This document shows positions 19,536 through 30,390 of a DNA stretch of 64,000 nt, piece by piece. Origin of the DNA: Hydrogenophaga sp. (GTDB taxonomy: Bacteria > Pseudomonadota > Gammaproteobacteria > Burkholderiales > Burkholderiaceae_C); NCBI RefSeq assembly GCF_030373245.1, contig NZ_JAUCZF010000004.1, forward strand, positions 1-64,000, read 5' to 3'. A program made the translations under genes and the position numbers. The notes under the pieces were generated by a model. That model saw only the letters and a program-made list of their open reading frames with translations. It made no database searches and was not told the DNA's origin. How positions within the stretch are numbered: the stretch's first letter is position 1; the number at the start of each line of letters is the position of its first letter.

Positions 19536-20120
19536 TCAGGCGGCGTCGCTGGATGGCGACTTGCTGCTGCGTCCGGTGATGCGGTCCTTGATGCCCAGCA
19601 CCTTGGTCACGGTGCTGCCCATGCCCATGAGTTGCAGGGCGGTCTCCGGCGCGAGCTTCTGCACGTCGTCAAACCAGCTCATCAGGCGGTCGATCAGGTC
19701 GTGCATTTCGCGCATGCGCGCCTGGGCGTGTCTTTCGGCGTCACTGCGCGGGGTTTCCAGCAGCGCTGTACGCAGCATCGAGAGCGTTGGCTCGATCTCG
19801 CGCCGGCGGCGTTCTTCGGCCAGCACGCGGAAGATCTCCCACACGTCGTCTGGCGCTTCGAAGTACTCGCGCCGATCACCCGGCTGATGGCGCAGCCGTA
19901 CCAGGCGCCAGGCCTGCAACTCTTTCAGGCCCATGCTCACGTTGGAGCGGGAAAACGCGAGCGTGTCGGCGATCTCGTCGGCGTTGAGCGCCTGTGGCGA
20001 GATGTAGAGCAGGGCGTAAATCTGCCCCACGGTGCGGTTGATGCCCCATTTGCTGCCCATTTCGCCAAAGTGCGCAACGAACTCGCGGTTGAGATGAGGG
20101 AGCTGGTCTTGCAGTGTCAT
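19536..20120 (-). CDS. MarR/GbsR-like transcriptional regulator
   Basis: NRTVGQIYALLYISPQALNADEIADTLAFSRSNVSMGLKELQAWRLVR; upstream of cydAB on the same strand. Confidence 0.8.
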   Translation of the reverse strand: MTLQDQLPHLNREFVAHFGEMGSKWGINRTVGQIYALLYISPQALNADEIADTLAFSRSNVSMGLKELQAWRLVRLRHQPGDRREYFEAPDDVWEIFRVLAEERRRREIEPTLSMLRTALLETPRSDAERHAQARMREMHDLIDRLMSWFDDVQKLAPETALQLMGMGSTVTKVLGIKDRITGRSSKSPSSDAA

Positions 20121-20256
20121 GGCCAGGAGCTTATCCAGAACCTTCTGAATTTTCAGAGATTACTGAAATAACAGGATTTTGAGCAAGGCCTTCCCGGTTT
20201 TCCTGAGGACGGCGATCGGGCTGCTCCGGCGCTGGACATCCCTACAATGGCGCTCC

Positions 20257-20832
20257 ATGAGCATCAAGAGCGACAAATGGATCCGGCGCATGGCCGAGCA
20301 GCACGGCATGATCGAGCCCTTCGAGCCTGGGCAGGTGCGGCAAAACGCGGCGGGCGAGCGGATCGTGAGCTACGGCACCAGCAGCTACGGCTACGACATC
20401 CGCTGCGCACCCGAGTTCAAGGTCTTCACCAACATCCACAGCACGGTGGTCGACCCCAAGAACTTCGACGAAAACAGCTTTGTCGACATCAACAAGGACG
20501 TCTGCGTTATCCCGCCCAACAGCTTTGCGTTGGCGCGCACGCTGGAATATTTCCGCATCCCCCGCAACGTGCTCACCATCTGCCTGGGCAAGAGCACCTA
20601 CGCGCGCTGCGGGATCATCGTCAACGTGACCCCGTTTGAGCCCGAGTGGGAGGGCTATGTGACGCTGGAGTTTTCCAACACCACGCCGCTGCCCGCCAAG
20701 ATCTACGCGGGTGAGGGCTGCGCGCAGGTGCTGTTCTTCGAGAGCGACAAGGACGACGTCTGCGAGACCAGCTACAAGGACCGCGGCGGCAAGTACCAGG
20801 GTCAGGTTGGCGTCACCTTGCCCAAGACCTGA
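20257..20832 (+). CDS. dcd: dCTP deaminase
   Basis: [24 protein letters not shown]...[20 protein letters not shown]...[23 protein letters not shown]. Confidence 0.95.
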   Translation: MSIKSDKWIRRMAEQHGMIEPFEPGQVRQNAAGERIVSYGTSSYGYDIRCAPEFKVFTNIHSTVVDPKNFDENSFVDINKDVCVIPPNSFALARTLEYFRIPRNVLTICLGKSTYARCGIIVNVTPFEPEWEGYVTLEFSNTTPLPAKIYAGEGCAQVLFFESDKDDVCETSYKDRGGKYQGQVGVTLPKT

Positions 20833-20850
20833 GAGCTTGGGCCCCGAGCC

Positions 20851-21546
20851 TCACTGCTTGGGCAGTTCGAACCGAAGCCGGCGCACTTGGCCGTTGGCAC
20901 CCGGAAAATCCTGGAACACGCCCTGCATGAGGTAGGGCATGACCTCGGCCAAGTCATCGTTGGGGCTCTCCTGCATCGCTGTGGCCTCGAACACGGTGCG
21001 CAATTCGCCACCTGTGCCCCGTTCACGGATGAGCAGGCGAAGCTCGCTGGCCTGCAGCGTGCGCGTCACCTCGCGGTCGCCTACATAGCGGCTGCCGAAT
21101 CGCTCTTGCACCCAGTAGCCTCCGTAGTACCGCGTGGGGTCGCGCCAGGCAGGCACGTAAACCCAGTCATCCACATAGACCGGCACCTGCTGGGTGCGTT
21201 GCCGCTCGGCCTGGCTGGCCTGCACTTCGACCACAAATCGGCCAGCACGGCCCTCGGGTGCCGGCACCAGGCCTCGCGCCTGGAGCTCGCGAGCCGCGAG
21301 AGCCTGGTAAGCACGCAGCTCCAGCTCACGTCCGGCCGCGGGAGTGGTGAAGCTGAAAGTCTGGCCGGCGGCATCGGCGGGCCACTGGTTGAAGCGCGTC
21401 ACCTTGGCGTCGATGGTGCTGGCGCAGCCGGCCAGGGCCAGCACCAGCACCGCAAAAACCACAGCGACGGTGATGCGGCACGCTGCGACCGCTCCCCAAC
21501 GGCGCTTGGAGGTGTTCAGGCAGACAGGTGAGGGCAGGGTTTGCAT
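20851..21546 (-). CDS. DUF4136-like lipoprotein
   Basis: Lipobox VLALAGCAST; YVDDWVYVPAWRDPTRYYGGYW region. Confidence 0.65.
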   Translation of the reverse strand: MQTLPSPVCLNTSKRRWGAVAACRITVAVVFAVLVLALAGCASTIDAKVTRFNQWPADAAGQTFSFTTPAAGRELELRAYQALAARELQARGLVPAPEGRAGRFVVEVQASQAERQRTQQVPVYVDDWVYVPAWRDPTRYYGGYWVQERFGSRYVGDREVTRTLQASELRLLIRERGTGGELRTVFEATAMQESPNDDLAEVMPYLMQGVFQDFPGANGQVRRLRFELPKQ

Positions 21547-21632
21547 AATGGCGGCTTGTCAGTCATTGGCGCTACACACCTTGGGACTGCATGGTGCAGA
21601 ACCGAGTTCCCCGCCGATCAGGAGAGCGTCAG

Positions 21633-22529
21633 ATGAAATGGGAAAACAACCGCCAGTCGGATCAGGTCGAAGATCGACGTTCGTCGCCCGGCGCAGGCGG
21701 GATGTTGGGCGGCGGACGGCGCACCGGCGGGCGCAGCCTTGGCCTGGGCACCATTGTCATCGCACTGGTGGCGGGCTGGATCTTTGGCATCAACCCGATG
21801 ACGATTCTGGGCGTGCTGGGCGGCGCGGGCGACATCGCGCCGAGCGCCCAGGTGCAGACGGTGCCCGCCTCCGGCGAAAAGCCGACCGATGAAATGGGCC
21901 AGTTCACCGCCGCAGTGCTGGGCGGGACCGAAGACGTGTGGAGCCAGCTGTTCCAGCAGGGTGGCGCCCAGTACCAGAAGCCCCGACTGGTTCTGTTTCG
22001 CGGCGCCACGCCCACGGCCTGCGGTACCGGTCAGTCGGCCATGGGCCCGTTTTACTGCCCGGGTGATCAAAAGGTCTATATCGATCTGAGCTTTTACGAC
22101 ACCTTGCGCCGCCAGCTCGGCGCGCCAGGTGACTTCGCCCAGGCCTATGTGATCGCGCACGAAGTCGGTCACCATGTGCAGAACCTGCTCGGCATCACGA
22201 CCAAGATGGAGCAGGCCCGCGGGCGGGTCAGTGAGCGCGAGTACAACGCACTGTCGGTGCGACTGGAGCTGCAGGCCGACTGTTTTGCTGGCATCTGGGC
22301 TCATCACAACGACAAAAGCAAAGGCATCATCGAGCCGGGTGATGTGGAAGAGGCGATGAACGCGGCCGCCGCCATCGGTGACGATGCGCTTCAGCGCAAG
22401 AGCCAGGGCATGGTGGTTCCCGACAGCTTCACCCACGGCAGCAGTGAGCAGCGCCAGCGCTGGTTCAATACCGGCCTCAGGACCGGCCAGGTGCAGGCCT
22501 GCGATACCTTCAACGCACGCACCCTTTGA
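21633..22529 (+). CDS. YpfJ-like neutral zinc metallopeptidase
   Basis: HEVGHHVQNLLG zinc motif; YCPGDQKVYIDLSFYD; LELQADCFAGIWAH. Confidence 0.9.
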   Translation: MKWENNRQSDQVEDRRSSPGAGGMLGGGRRTGGRSLGLGTIVIALVAGWIFGINPMTILGVLGGAGDIAPSAQVQTVPASGEKPTDEMGQFTAAVLGGTEDVWSQLFQQGGAQYQKPRLVLFRGATPTACGTGQSAMGPFYCPGDQKVYIDLSFYDTLRRQLGAPGDFAQAYVIAHEVGHHVQNLLGITTKMEQARGRVSEREYNALSVRLELQADCFAGIWAHHNDKSKGIIEPGDVEEAMNAAAAIGDDALQRKSQGMVVPDSFTHGSSEQRQRWFNTGLRTGQVQACDTFNARTL

Positions 22530-22638
22530 GGTGGATCAGGCCCCGAAAGAGGGTCAAAATGGGCAAAAAAAGCCTGAAGTGCGACAATAGGAGGCTAACG
22601 CCCAGCCAGGGCACCGCCTTTCGCGCCACGCATTTCTA

Positions 22639-24111
<1,473 letters not shown>

Positions 24112-24127
24112 TCCGCAGCGCTCGCGC

Positions 24128-24967
24128 TCAGCTTCTCTTGCCCGGGCGCTGAGCCTGCGCGCAGCGCACGTCGATGCGCTCCACGCCCCCCCGATCGTCG
24201 AGCAGGCGCGCAGCCGTGAGGCAGCCCCCCCAGACGCAGCCCGTGTCCAGCGGCAGCACATCAGCCCGTTGCACCCGACCCAAGGTCGACCAGTGGCCAA
24301 ACGCGACTGGTGTGCCGGCGGTGTGCCGACCGGGCGCCTCGAACCACGGCATGAATCCCGGTGGCGCGGCGCTGGCGCTGTCTTTGGTTTCGAACTCCAT
24401 CACGCCGTCGGCGGTGCAAAAGCGCAGCCGCGTCAATGCGTTGACGATCACGCGCAGCCGGTCGAAGCCGGCGAGATCGTCGCGCCAGCGGTCAGGCTGG
24501 TTGCCGTACAGGTGGTGCATGAAGTGCAGCCAGTCCGGGCCGCGCAACACTGCCTGCAGTTCGCCCGCCAGGGTCAGCGTCTGCGCCACGTCCCAGGCGG
24601 GCAGTACGCCGGCATGCACCATCAACCAGCCCTGCGCCTGCAAGGCCATGGGTCGGTGGCGAAGCCAGGTCAGCAGCGCATCGCGGTCGGGTGCATCCAG
24701 GATGTCGTCCACCGTGTCGTTGCGGTGTGGCTTGCGCACGCCGCTGGCGGTCGCGAGCAAATGCAGGTCGTGGTTGCCGAGCAGGGCCTGTGCGGCACCA
24801 TCCAGCGCAATCACGCGCCGCAACACCCCCAGCGAATCGGGGCCGCGATTGACCAGGTCACCGAGCAGAAAAACGGTGTCTCGGCTGGGTGAAAACGCCA
24901 GCTTGTCGAGCAACTGCCCCAAGGCAGCATTGCAGCCTTGTACATCCCCAATCAGGTAAAGTGCCAT
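24128..24967 (-). CDS. apaH: Symmetrical bis(5'-nucleosyl)-tetraphosphatase
   Basis: MALYLIGDVQGCNAALGQLLDKL...FLLGDLVNRGPDSL...LGNHDLHLLA. Confidence 0.92.
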   Translation of the reverse strand: MALYLIGDVQGCNAALGQLLDKLAFSPSRDTVFLLGDLVNRGPDSLGVLRRVIALDGAAQALLGNHDLHLLATASGVRKPHRNDTVDDILDAPDRDALLTWLRHRPMALQAQGWLMVHAGVLPAWDVAQTLTLAGELQAVLRGPDWLHFMHHLYGNQPDRWRDDLAGFDRLRVIVNALTRLRFCTADGVMEFETKDSASAAPPGFMPWFEAPGRHTAGTPVAFGHWSTLGRVQRADVLPLDTGCVWGGCLTAARLLDDRGGVERIDVRCAQAQRPGKRS

Positions 24968-24976
24968 ACACAAATT

Positions 24977-26287
24977 ATGGACATACTGCTGATTGCCTTT
25001 CTCACCTTGCTCAACGGTGCGTTCGCCATGTCCGAGCTGGCTCTGGCCTCCAGCCGCAAGGCGCGGCTGTCGGCCCTGAGCGAATCGGGCGACAAAGGCG
25101 CCAAGACGGCGCTAAAACTGCTCGAGAATCCGACCCAGTTCCTGTCCTCGGTGCAGGTGGGCATCACCTCCATCGGCATGCTCAACGGCATCGTGGGGGA
25201 AGCCGCCTTCAGCGACGACCTGGCGCTCGTGCTGCAATCCTGGGGGCTGGAGGACACCACCGCCAGTGTGAGTGCCACCGCGGTCGTGGTGGTGGTCATC
25301 ACCTTCATCACCATCGTATTCGGGGAGCTGGTCCCCAAGCGCATCGGTCAGCTCTACCCCGAGACCGTCTCGCGCTGGGTTTCTCGGCCCATGACCTTCG
25401 TGGCCCAGGCGGCCAAGCCGTTTGTCTGGCTGCTCTCGCACACCACGCACTGGATGTTGCGCCTGCTGCGCGTGGACGCCAATGCGGTGCAGCACGTGAC
25501 CGAAGAAGAGATCAACGCCAGCCTGGAGGAGGGCGTGGACGCGGGCCTGATCGAGGAACACGAACACCAGATGGTGCGCAACGTTTTCCTGCTTGACGAC
25601 AGGCAGCTCACGTCCATCATGGTGCCTCGCAGCGACATCGAGTGGCTGGACGCACAGGACCCCCTGGACGAAGCGATCCAGAAAGCCTGGACCACCGGGC
25701 ACTCGTGGTATCCGGTGTGCCGTGGCAACCTTGATGATGTGGTGGGCGTGATCCACCTGCCGCACATGCTCTCGCTGCAGTCGCAGCGCGTGACGGATGC
25801 CATTGGCCAGCATGTGAAGCCTGCGGTCTTCGTGCCCGAGACCCTGACGGGCATGGAGCTGCTGGAGCAGTTCCGCATCCGCTCCACGCGCATGGTGTTC
25901 GTGGTCGACGAGTACGGCGTGGTTCAAGGTTTGCTCACGCCGCTGGACATGCTGGAGGCCATCACCGGCGAGCTCTCACCCGAGCAACCGGTGGACGCGT
26001 GGGCGATTCCCAAAGAGAACGGTGCCTGGCTGATCGATGGCGCGATGCCGGTGGCCGAACTCAAGTCGCGCTTCGACATCGACGAACTACCCGACGAGGA
26101 CAAAGGCCGCTACAACACCGTCGCTGGCCTCATGCAGGCGGAGGCTGGGCAACTCATGGTCTTGTCGCAGTCGGTCGAGTGCGCAGGCTGGCGTTTCGAG
26201 GTGCTCGCGCTCGAAGGTCGGCGGATAGACCAGGTGCTGATCACGCCACTGGCGCCGCCTCCGGCGCCCGAGCCCGATCAGGACTGA
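24977..26287 (+). CDS. Hemolysin-like CNNM/CBS-pair membrane protein
   Basis: N-terminal TM domain, SVQVGITSIGMLNGIVGEA, IMVPRSDIEWLD, C-terminal CorC/HlyC-like domain. Confidence 0.9.
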   Translation: MDILLIAFLTLLNGAFAMSELALASSRKARLSALSESGDKGAKTALKLLENPTQFLSSVQVGITSIGMLNGIVGEAAFSDDLALVLQSWGLEDTTASVSATAVVVVVITFITIVFGELVPKRIGQLYPETVSRWVSRPMTFVAQAAKPFVWLLSHTTHWMLRLLRVDANAVQHVTEEEINASLEEGVDAGLIEEHEHQMVRNVFLLDDRQLTSIMVPRSDIEWLDAQDPLDEAIQKAWTTGHSWYPVCRGNLDDVVGVIHLPHMLSLQSQRVTDAIGQHVKPAVFVPETLTGMELLEQFRIRSTRMVFVVDEYGVVQGLLTPLDMLEAITGELSPEQPVDAWAIPKENGAWLIDGAMPVAELKSRFDIDELPDEDKGRYNTVAGLMQAEAGQLMVLSQSVECAGWRFEVLALEGRRIDQVLITPLAPPPAPEPDQD

Positions 26288-27207
26288 AGCGCCGAGCGCC
26301 GCACCGGGCCGACCGGGCGGTGTTCGAACAGCCAGTCCTTGAAGGCGCGTGTGGCGGCCGACAGCCGCTTGCCGCGCGGGTAGACTACGTGCCAGCGACG
26401 GATCAAGGGGAACCCCTGTACGTCGAGCTGCACCAGCTCCCCCAACGCCAGCTCGGCGACCACGGTGGTGGCCGACAGCACAGCCAGGCCAAGACCGCCA
26501 GCCACCGTCTGCTTGATGGCCTCGTTGCTGCCCACTTCCAGGCGGTTCTTCAGGGCAATGCCGCGGTCGGTAAAGAACTTTTCAGCGGTCAGGCGGGTGC
26601 CCGATCCGGGTTCGCGCAGGATGAACGGCTCCTGCGCCAGGCGCTTGGGTGCGATGCGCCTGCGTCCCACCAGCGGGTGGTCGGGCGGGGCCACCACCAC
26701 CAGCGGGTTGTCGGCGAAACCCTCGCAAACCACATCCATGTTCTCGGGCGGCTGACCCATGATGTAGAGATCGTCCTGGTTGTTGGCCAGGCGCTGCAGC
26801 AGCATCTCGCGGTTGCCCACCAGCATGGCGACCTCAATGCCTGGGTGAGCGGCGCAAAAACCCCCGAGCAGCTTGGGCACGGTGTACTTCACCGTGGTGA
26901 GGATGGCGAGCTTCAGGCTGCCGCGCTCCACGCCCTGCAGCGCAGCGAGGTCCTGCGACAGGCGCTCCATTCGCGTCTCGATGTCGGTGCAGGCCTCGGC
27001 CAGGGTTTCGCCAGCGGCCGTGAGGAAAATTTTCTTGCCCACCTGCTCGAACAGTGGCTGCCCCACCGTCTCCGACAGCTGCTTGACCTGCAGCGAGAGC
27101 GTCGGTGGCGAAAGGTGCAGCGCCTCTGCGGCACGTGCAAAGCTGTTGTGCTGAGCCACGGCGTGGAAGATGCGCAGCTGGTGCAGGGTGGCATGGCGCA
27201 GGTTCAT
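26278..27207 (-). CDS. cbbR: LysR-type regulator CbbR (first copy)
   Basis: MNLRHATLHQLRIFHAVAQHNSFARAAEALHLSPPTLSLQVKQL; divergent from cbbL. Confidence 0.9.
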   Translation of the reverse strand: MNLRHATLHQLRIFHAVAQHNSFARAAEALHLSPPTLSLQVKQLSETVGQPLFEQVGKKIFLTAAGETLAEACTDIETRMERLSQDLAALQGVERGSLKLAILTTVKYTVPKLLGGFCAAHPGIEVAMLVGNREMLLQRLANNQDDLYIMGQPPENMDVVCEGFADNPLVVVAPPDHPLVGRRRIAPKRLAQEPFILREPGSGTRLTAEKFFTDRGIALKNRLEVGSNEAIKQTVAGGLGLAVLSATTVVAELALGELVQLDVQGFPLIRRWHVVYPRGKRLSAATRAFKDWLFEHRPVGPVRRSALQS

Positions 27208-27225
27208 TCTTGGGTTCCTAATAAA

Positions 27226-27239
27226 TAGATAAAAATCTA
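27226..27239. promoter_or_regulatory. TAGAT-AAAA-ATCTA palindrome in the cbbR-cbbL intergenic region
   Basis: Perfect dyad in an AT-rich divergent promoter; plausible CbbR operator element. Confidence 0.5.
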
Positions 27240-27391
27240 CCGTTATGGTCTAAACAATTTACTTTTACTAATTCTATAAGCGATCAACAATTTGTTCCAG
27301 TTCAGCGCAACTGCGTCTCGCCAAGGGCTCACCACCGATGCCCTGGGCCTCGACGGAGACCACCGACCACCACGAACAGGAGCAAGACCGA

Positions 27392-28813
27392 ATGGCCACC
27401 AAAACCTACAACGCCGGCGTCAAGGAGTACCGCAGCACCTACTGGGAGCCGCACTACACCGTGAAAGACACCGACATCCTCGCCTGCTTCAAGATCACGC
27501 CGCAGCCCGGTGTGGACCGAGAAGAAGTGGCCGCTGCTGTTGCCGCCGAGTCGTCCACCGGCACCTGGACCACGGTCTGGACCGACTTGCTGACCGATCT
27601 CGACTTCTACAAAGGCCGCGCCTACAAGATCGAAGACGTGCCCGGTGACGACACCTGCTTCTACGCCTTCGTGGCTTACCCGATCGACCTGTTCGAAGAA
27701 GGCTCCATCGTCAACGTGCTGACCTCGCTGGTGGGCAACGTGTTCGGCTTCAAGGCCTTGCGCGCCCTGCGTCTTGAGGATGTTCGTTTCCCCATTGCTT
27801 ATGTGAAGACCTGCGGCGGTCCGCCGGCTGGTATCCAGGTCGAGCGCGACCGTTTCAACAAATACGGCCGCCCGCTGCTGGGCTGCACCATCAAGCCCAA
27901 GCTGGGGCTGTCGGCCAAGAACTACGGTCGCGCGGTCTATGAGTGCCTGCGCGGTGGACTGGACCTGACCAAGGACGACGAGAACGTCAACAGCCAGCCG
28001 TTCATGCGCTGGCGTGACCGGTTCGAATTCGTGGTGGAAGGCTGCCAGAAGGCAGAACGCGAGACCGGCGAGCGCAAGGGCCACTACCTGAACGTGACCG
28101 CACCCACGGTGGAAGAAATGTTCAAGCGGGCCGAGTTCGCCAAGGAACTGGGCGCTCCAATCATCATGCACGACTTCCTCACCGGCGGCTTCACCGCCAA
28201 CACCAGCCTGGCTAACTGGTGCCGTAACAACGGCATGCTGCTGCACATCCACCGCGCCATGCACGCCGTGCTCGACCGCAACCCGCACCACGGCATCCAT
28301 TTCCGCGTGCTGACCAAATGCCTGCGCCTCTCGGGTGGCGATCATCTGCACTCGGGCACGGTAGTGGGCAAGCTCGAAGGCGACCGCGAAGCCACCCTGG
28401 GCTGGATCGACCTGATGCGCGAACGCTTCATCAAGGAAGACCGCTCGCGCGGCATCTTCTTCGACCAGGACTTCGGCTCCATGCCGGGCGTCTTCCCCGT
28501 CGCTTCGGGCGGCATCCACGTGTGGCACATGCCGGCACTGGTCAACATTTTCGGCGATGACTCCTGCCTGCAGTTCGGCGGCGGCACGCTCGGCCACCCC
28601 TGGGGCAACGCGGCCGGCGCATGCGCCAACCGCGTGGCGGTGGAAGCCTGCGTGAAGGCGCGCAATGAAGGCGTGGCGGTCGAGAAAGAAGGCAAGACCG
28701 TGCTGATGGATGCAGCCAAGCATTCGCCCGAGCTCCAGATCGCCATGGAGACCTGGAAGGAAATCAAATTCGAATTTGACACGGTGGACAAGCTCGACGT
28801 AGCGCACAAGTGA
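27392..28813 (+). CDS. cbbL: RuBisCO large subunit, form I
   Basis: [55 protein letters not shown]. Confidence 0.98.
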   Translation: MATKTYNAGVKEYRSTYWEPHYTVKDTDILACFKITPQPGVDREEVAAAVAAESSTGTWTTVWTDLLTDLDFYKGRAYKIEDVPGDDTCFYAFVAYPIDLFEEGSIVNVLTSLVGNVFGFKALRALRLEDVRFPIAYVKTCGGPPAGIQVERDRFNKYGRPLLGCTIKPKLGLSAKNYGRAVYECLRGGLDLTKDDENVNSQPFMRWRDRFEFVVEGCQKAERETGERKGHYLNVTAPTVEEMFKRAEFAKELGAPIIMHDFLTGGFTANTSLANWCRNNGMLLHIHRAMHAVLDRNPHHGIHFRVLTKCLRLSGGDHLHSGTVVGKLEGDREATLGWIDLMRERFIKEDRSRGIFFDQDFGSMPGVFPVASGGIHVWHMPALVNIFGDDSCLQFGGGTLGHPWGNAAGACANRVAVEACVKARNEGVAVEKEGKTVLMDAAKHSPELQIAMETWKEIKFEFDTVDKLDVAHK

Positions 28814-28945
28814 ACCGGCCGATTTCGATCTATGACTTTGTCGCAAAGCCTTGCCGTGCCTTCAGCACCGTCTGCGGCTTTGCTTCGCGTCCTGAATCGA
28901 ACTTGACCGGTTCGGACGCAGCGTCACTTTTTTAAGGAACCCATC

Positions 28946-29299
28946 ATGAGCATGCAAGACTACACATCCCGTCTCTCCGACCCTGCCAGCCGCAAGTTCG
29001 AAACCTTTTCCTACCTGCCGCCCATGACCGATGCGGAGATCCGAAAGCAGGTTGAGTACCTGGTGAACAAGGGCTGGAACCCCGCCATCGAGCACACCGA
29101 ACCGCGCTACCTGGGTGACTCGTACTGGTACATGTGGAAGCTGCCCATGTTTGGCGAAACCGATGTGGACCGCGTGCTGGCCGAAGCGGCGGCATGCCGC
29201 AAGGCCAACCCTGACAACCATGTTCGCCTGATTGGCTACAACAACTTCAACCAGTCGCAGGGTACTTCGATGGTCATCTATCGCGGGAAAACTGTTTAA
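28946..29299 (+). CDS. cbbS: RuBisCO small subunit
   Basis: [35 protein letters not shown]...[12 protein letters not shown]. Confidence 0.97.
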   Translation: MSMQDYTSRLSDPASRKFETFSYLPPMTDAEIRKQVEYLVNKGWNPAIEHTEPRYLGDSYWYMWKLPMFGETDVDRVLAEAAACRKANPDNHVRLIGYNNFNQSQGTSMVIYRGKTV

Positions 29300-29376
29300 C
29301 CCCCCGCGCCGCCTGCGGCGTCACCCTCCAGGGGGGCGATGCCTGTGGCCCGGCGAAGCCGGTTCCACGGCATCTC
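29300..29376. repeat. Dispersed GC-rich repeat between cbbS and cbbQ (copy A)
   Basis: CCCCCGCGCCGCCTGCGGCGTCACC-CTCCAGGGGGG...CCCGGCGAAGCCGG, shared with 51035-51111 and 52003-52084. Confidence 0.75.
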
Positions 29377-29579
29377 TGGTCACCTTAAGCGCGCCGGACG
29401 TACCGAGGGTTTTCTACTTGGTGTGCTCGTGAGCGTGGTGCGGAGTGGCCGACGCAGTGAGGTCAAGGGGGAGCCGGCCGTAGGCCGGCGGAAGACACGA
29501 ATGGAGTTGGCCGCGTCGCACCGCGCGGTGCAGGCCAACGCCGATGGACAACGAGTGCAAGGGCAGTGGAGACGAAAAC

Positions 29580-30383
29580 ATGAGTGAGCAACTCGACGCC
29601 TACCGCGTCGCCGCACAACCCTACTACCGCCCCGTCACTGACGAGGTCGAGCTGTACGAGGCCGCGTACTCGGTGCGCATGCCGATGATGCTCAAGGGGC
29701 CCACCGGCTGCGGCAAGACGCGCTTTGTCGAGTACATGGCGTGGAAGCTGAACAAGCCGCTGATCACCGTGGCCTGCAACGAAGACATGACAGCGTCCGA
29801 TCTGGTGGGGCGATTCCTGCTCGATGCGCAGGGCACTCGGTGGCAGGACGGCCCGCTGGCCATGGCTGCGCGGCACGGCGCCATCTGCTACCTCGACGAA
29901 GTGGTCGAGGCGCGGCAGGACACCACTGTGGTCATCCACCCGCTGACCGACAACCGCCGCGTGTTGCCGCTGGAGAAGAAAGGCGAACTCCTGAACGCGC
30001 ACCCGGACTTCCAGATCGTCATTTCCTACAACCCGGGCTACCAGAGCCTGATGAAGGACTTGAAGCAGTCGACCAAGCAGCGCTTCGGCGCGCTGGATTT
30101 CAATTACCCCGAACACGCCATCGAAACCGAGATCGTGGCGCACGAAACCGGCGTGAGTCCGGACGTGGCGGGCAAGCTGGTCGGCATCGCCGAGCGCGCG
30201 CGCAACCTCAAGGGCCACGGCCTTGACGAAGGCATCTCCACCCGCATGCTGATCTACGCGGGCAGCCTGATCGCCAAAGGCGTGTCCGCACAGGCCGCCT
30301 GCCGCGTGGCGCTCGTGCGCCCGATCACGGACGACCCGGACATGCGCGACGCTTTGGACGCCGCAGTTTTGACATTCTTCTGA
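29580..30383 (+). CDS. cbbQ: RuBisCO activase AAA+ subunit CbbQ
   Basis: [18 protein letters not shown] Walker [23 protein letters not shown]; downstream of cbbLS. Confidence 0.95.
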   Translation: MSEQLDAYRVAAQPYYRPVTDEVELYEAAYSVRMPMMLKGPTGCGKTRFVEYMAWKLNKPLITVACNEDMTASDLVGRFLLDAQGTRWQDGPLAMAARHGAICYLDEVVEARQDTTVVIHPLTDNRRVLPLEKKGELLNAHPDFQIVISYNPGYQSLMKDLKQSTKQRFGALDFNYPEHAIETEIVAHETGVSPDVAGKLVGIAERARNLKGHGLDEGISTRMLIYAGSLIAKGVSAQAACRVALVRPITDDPDMRDALDAAVLTFF

Positions 30384-30390
30384 TCTCGCC

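Noticed and set aside
27329-28846. 505-aa minus-strand ORF
   Set aside because: Antisense to cbbL, which is unambiguous
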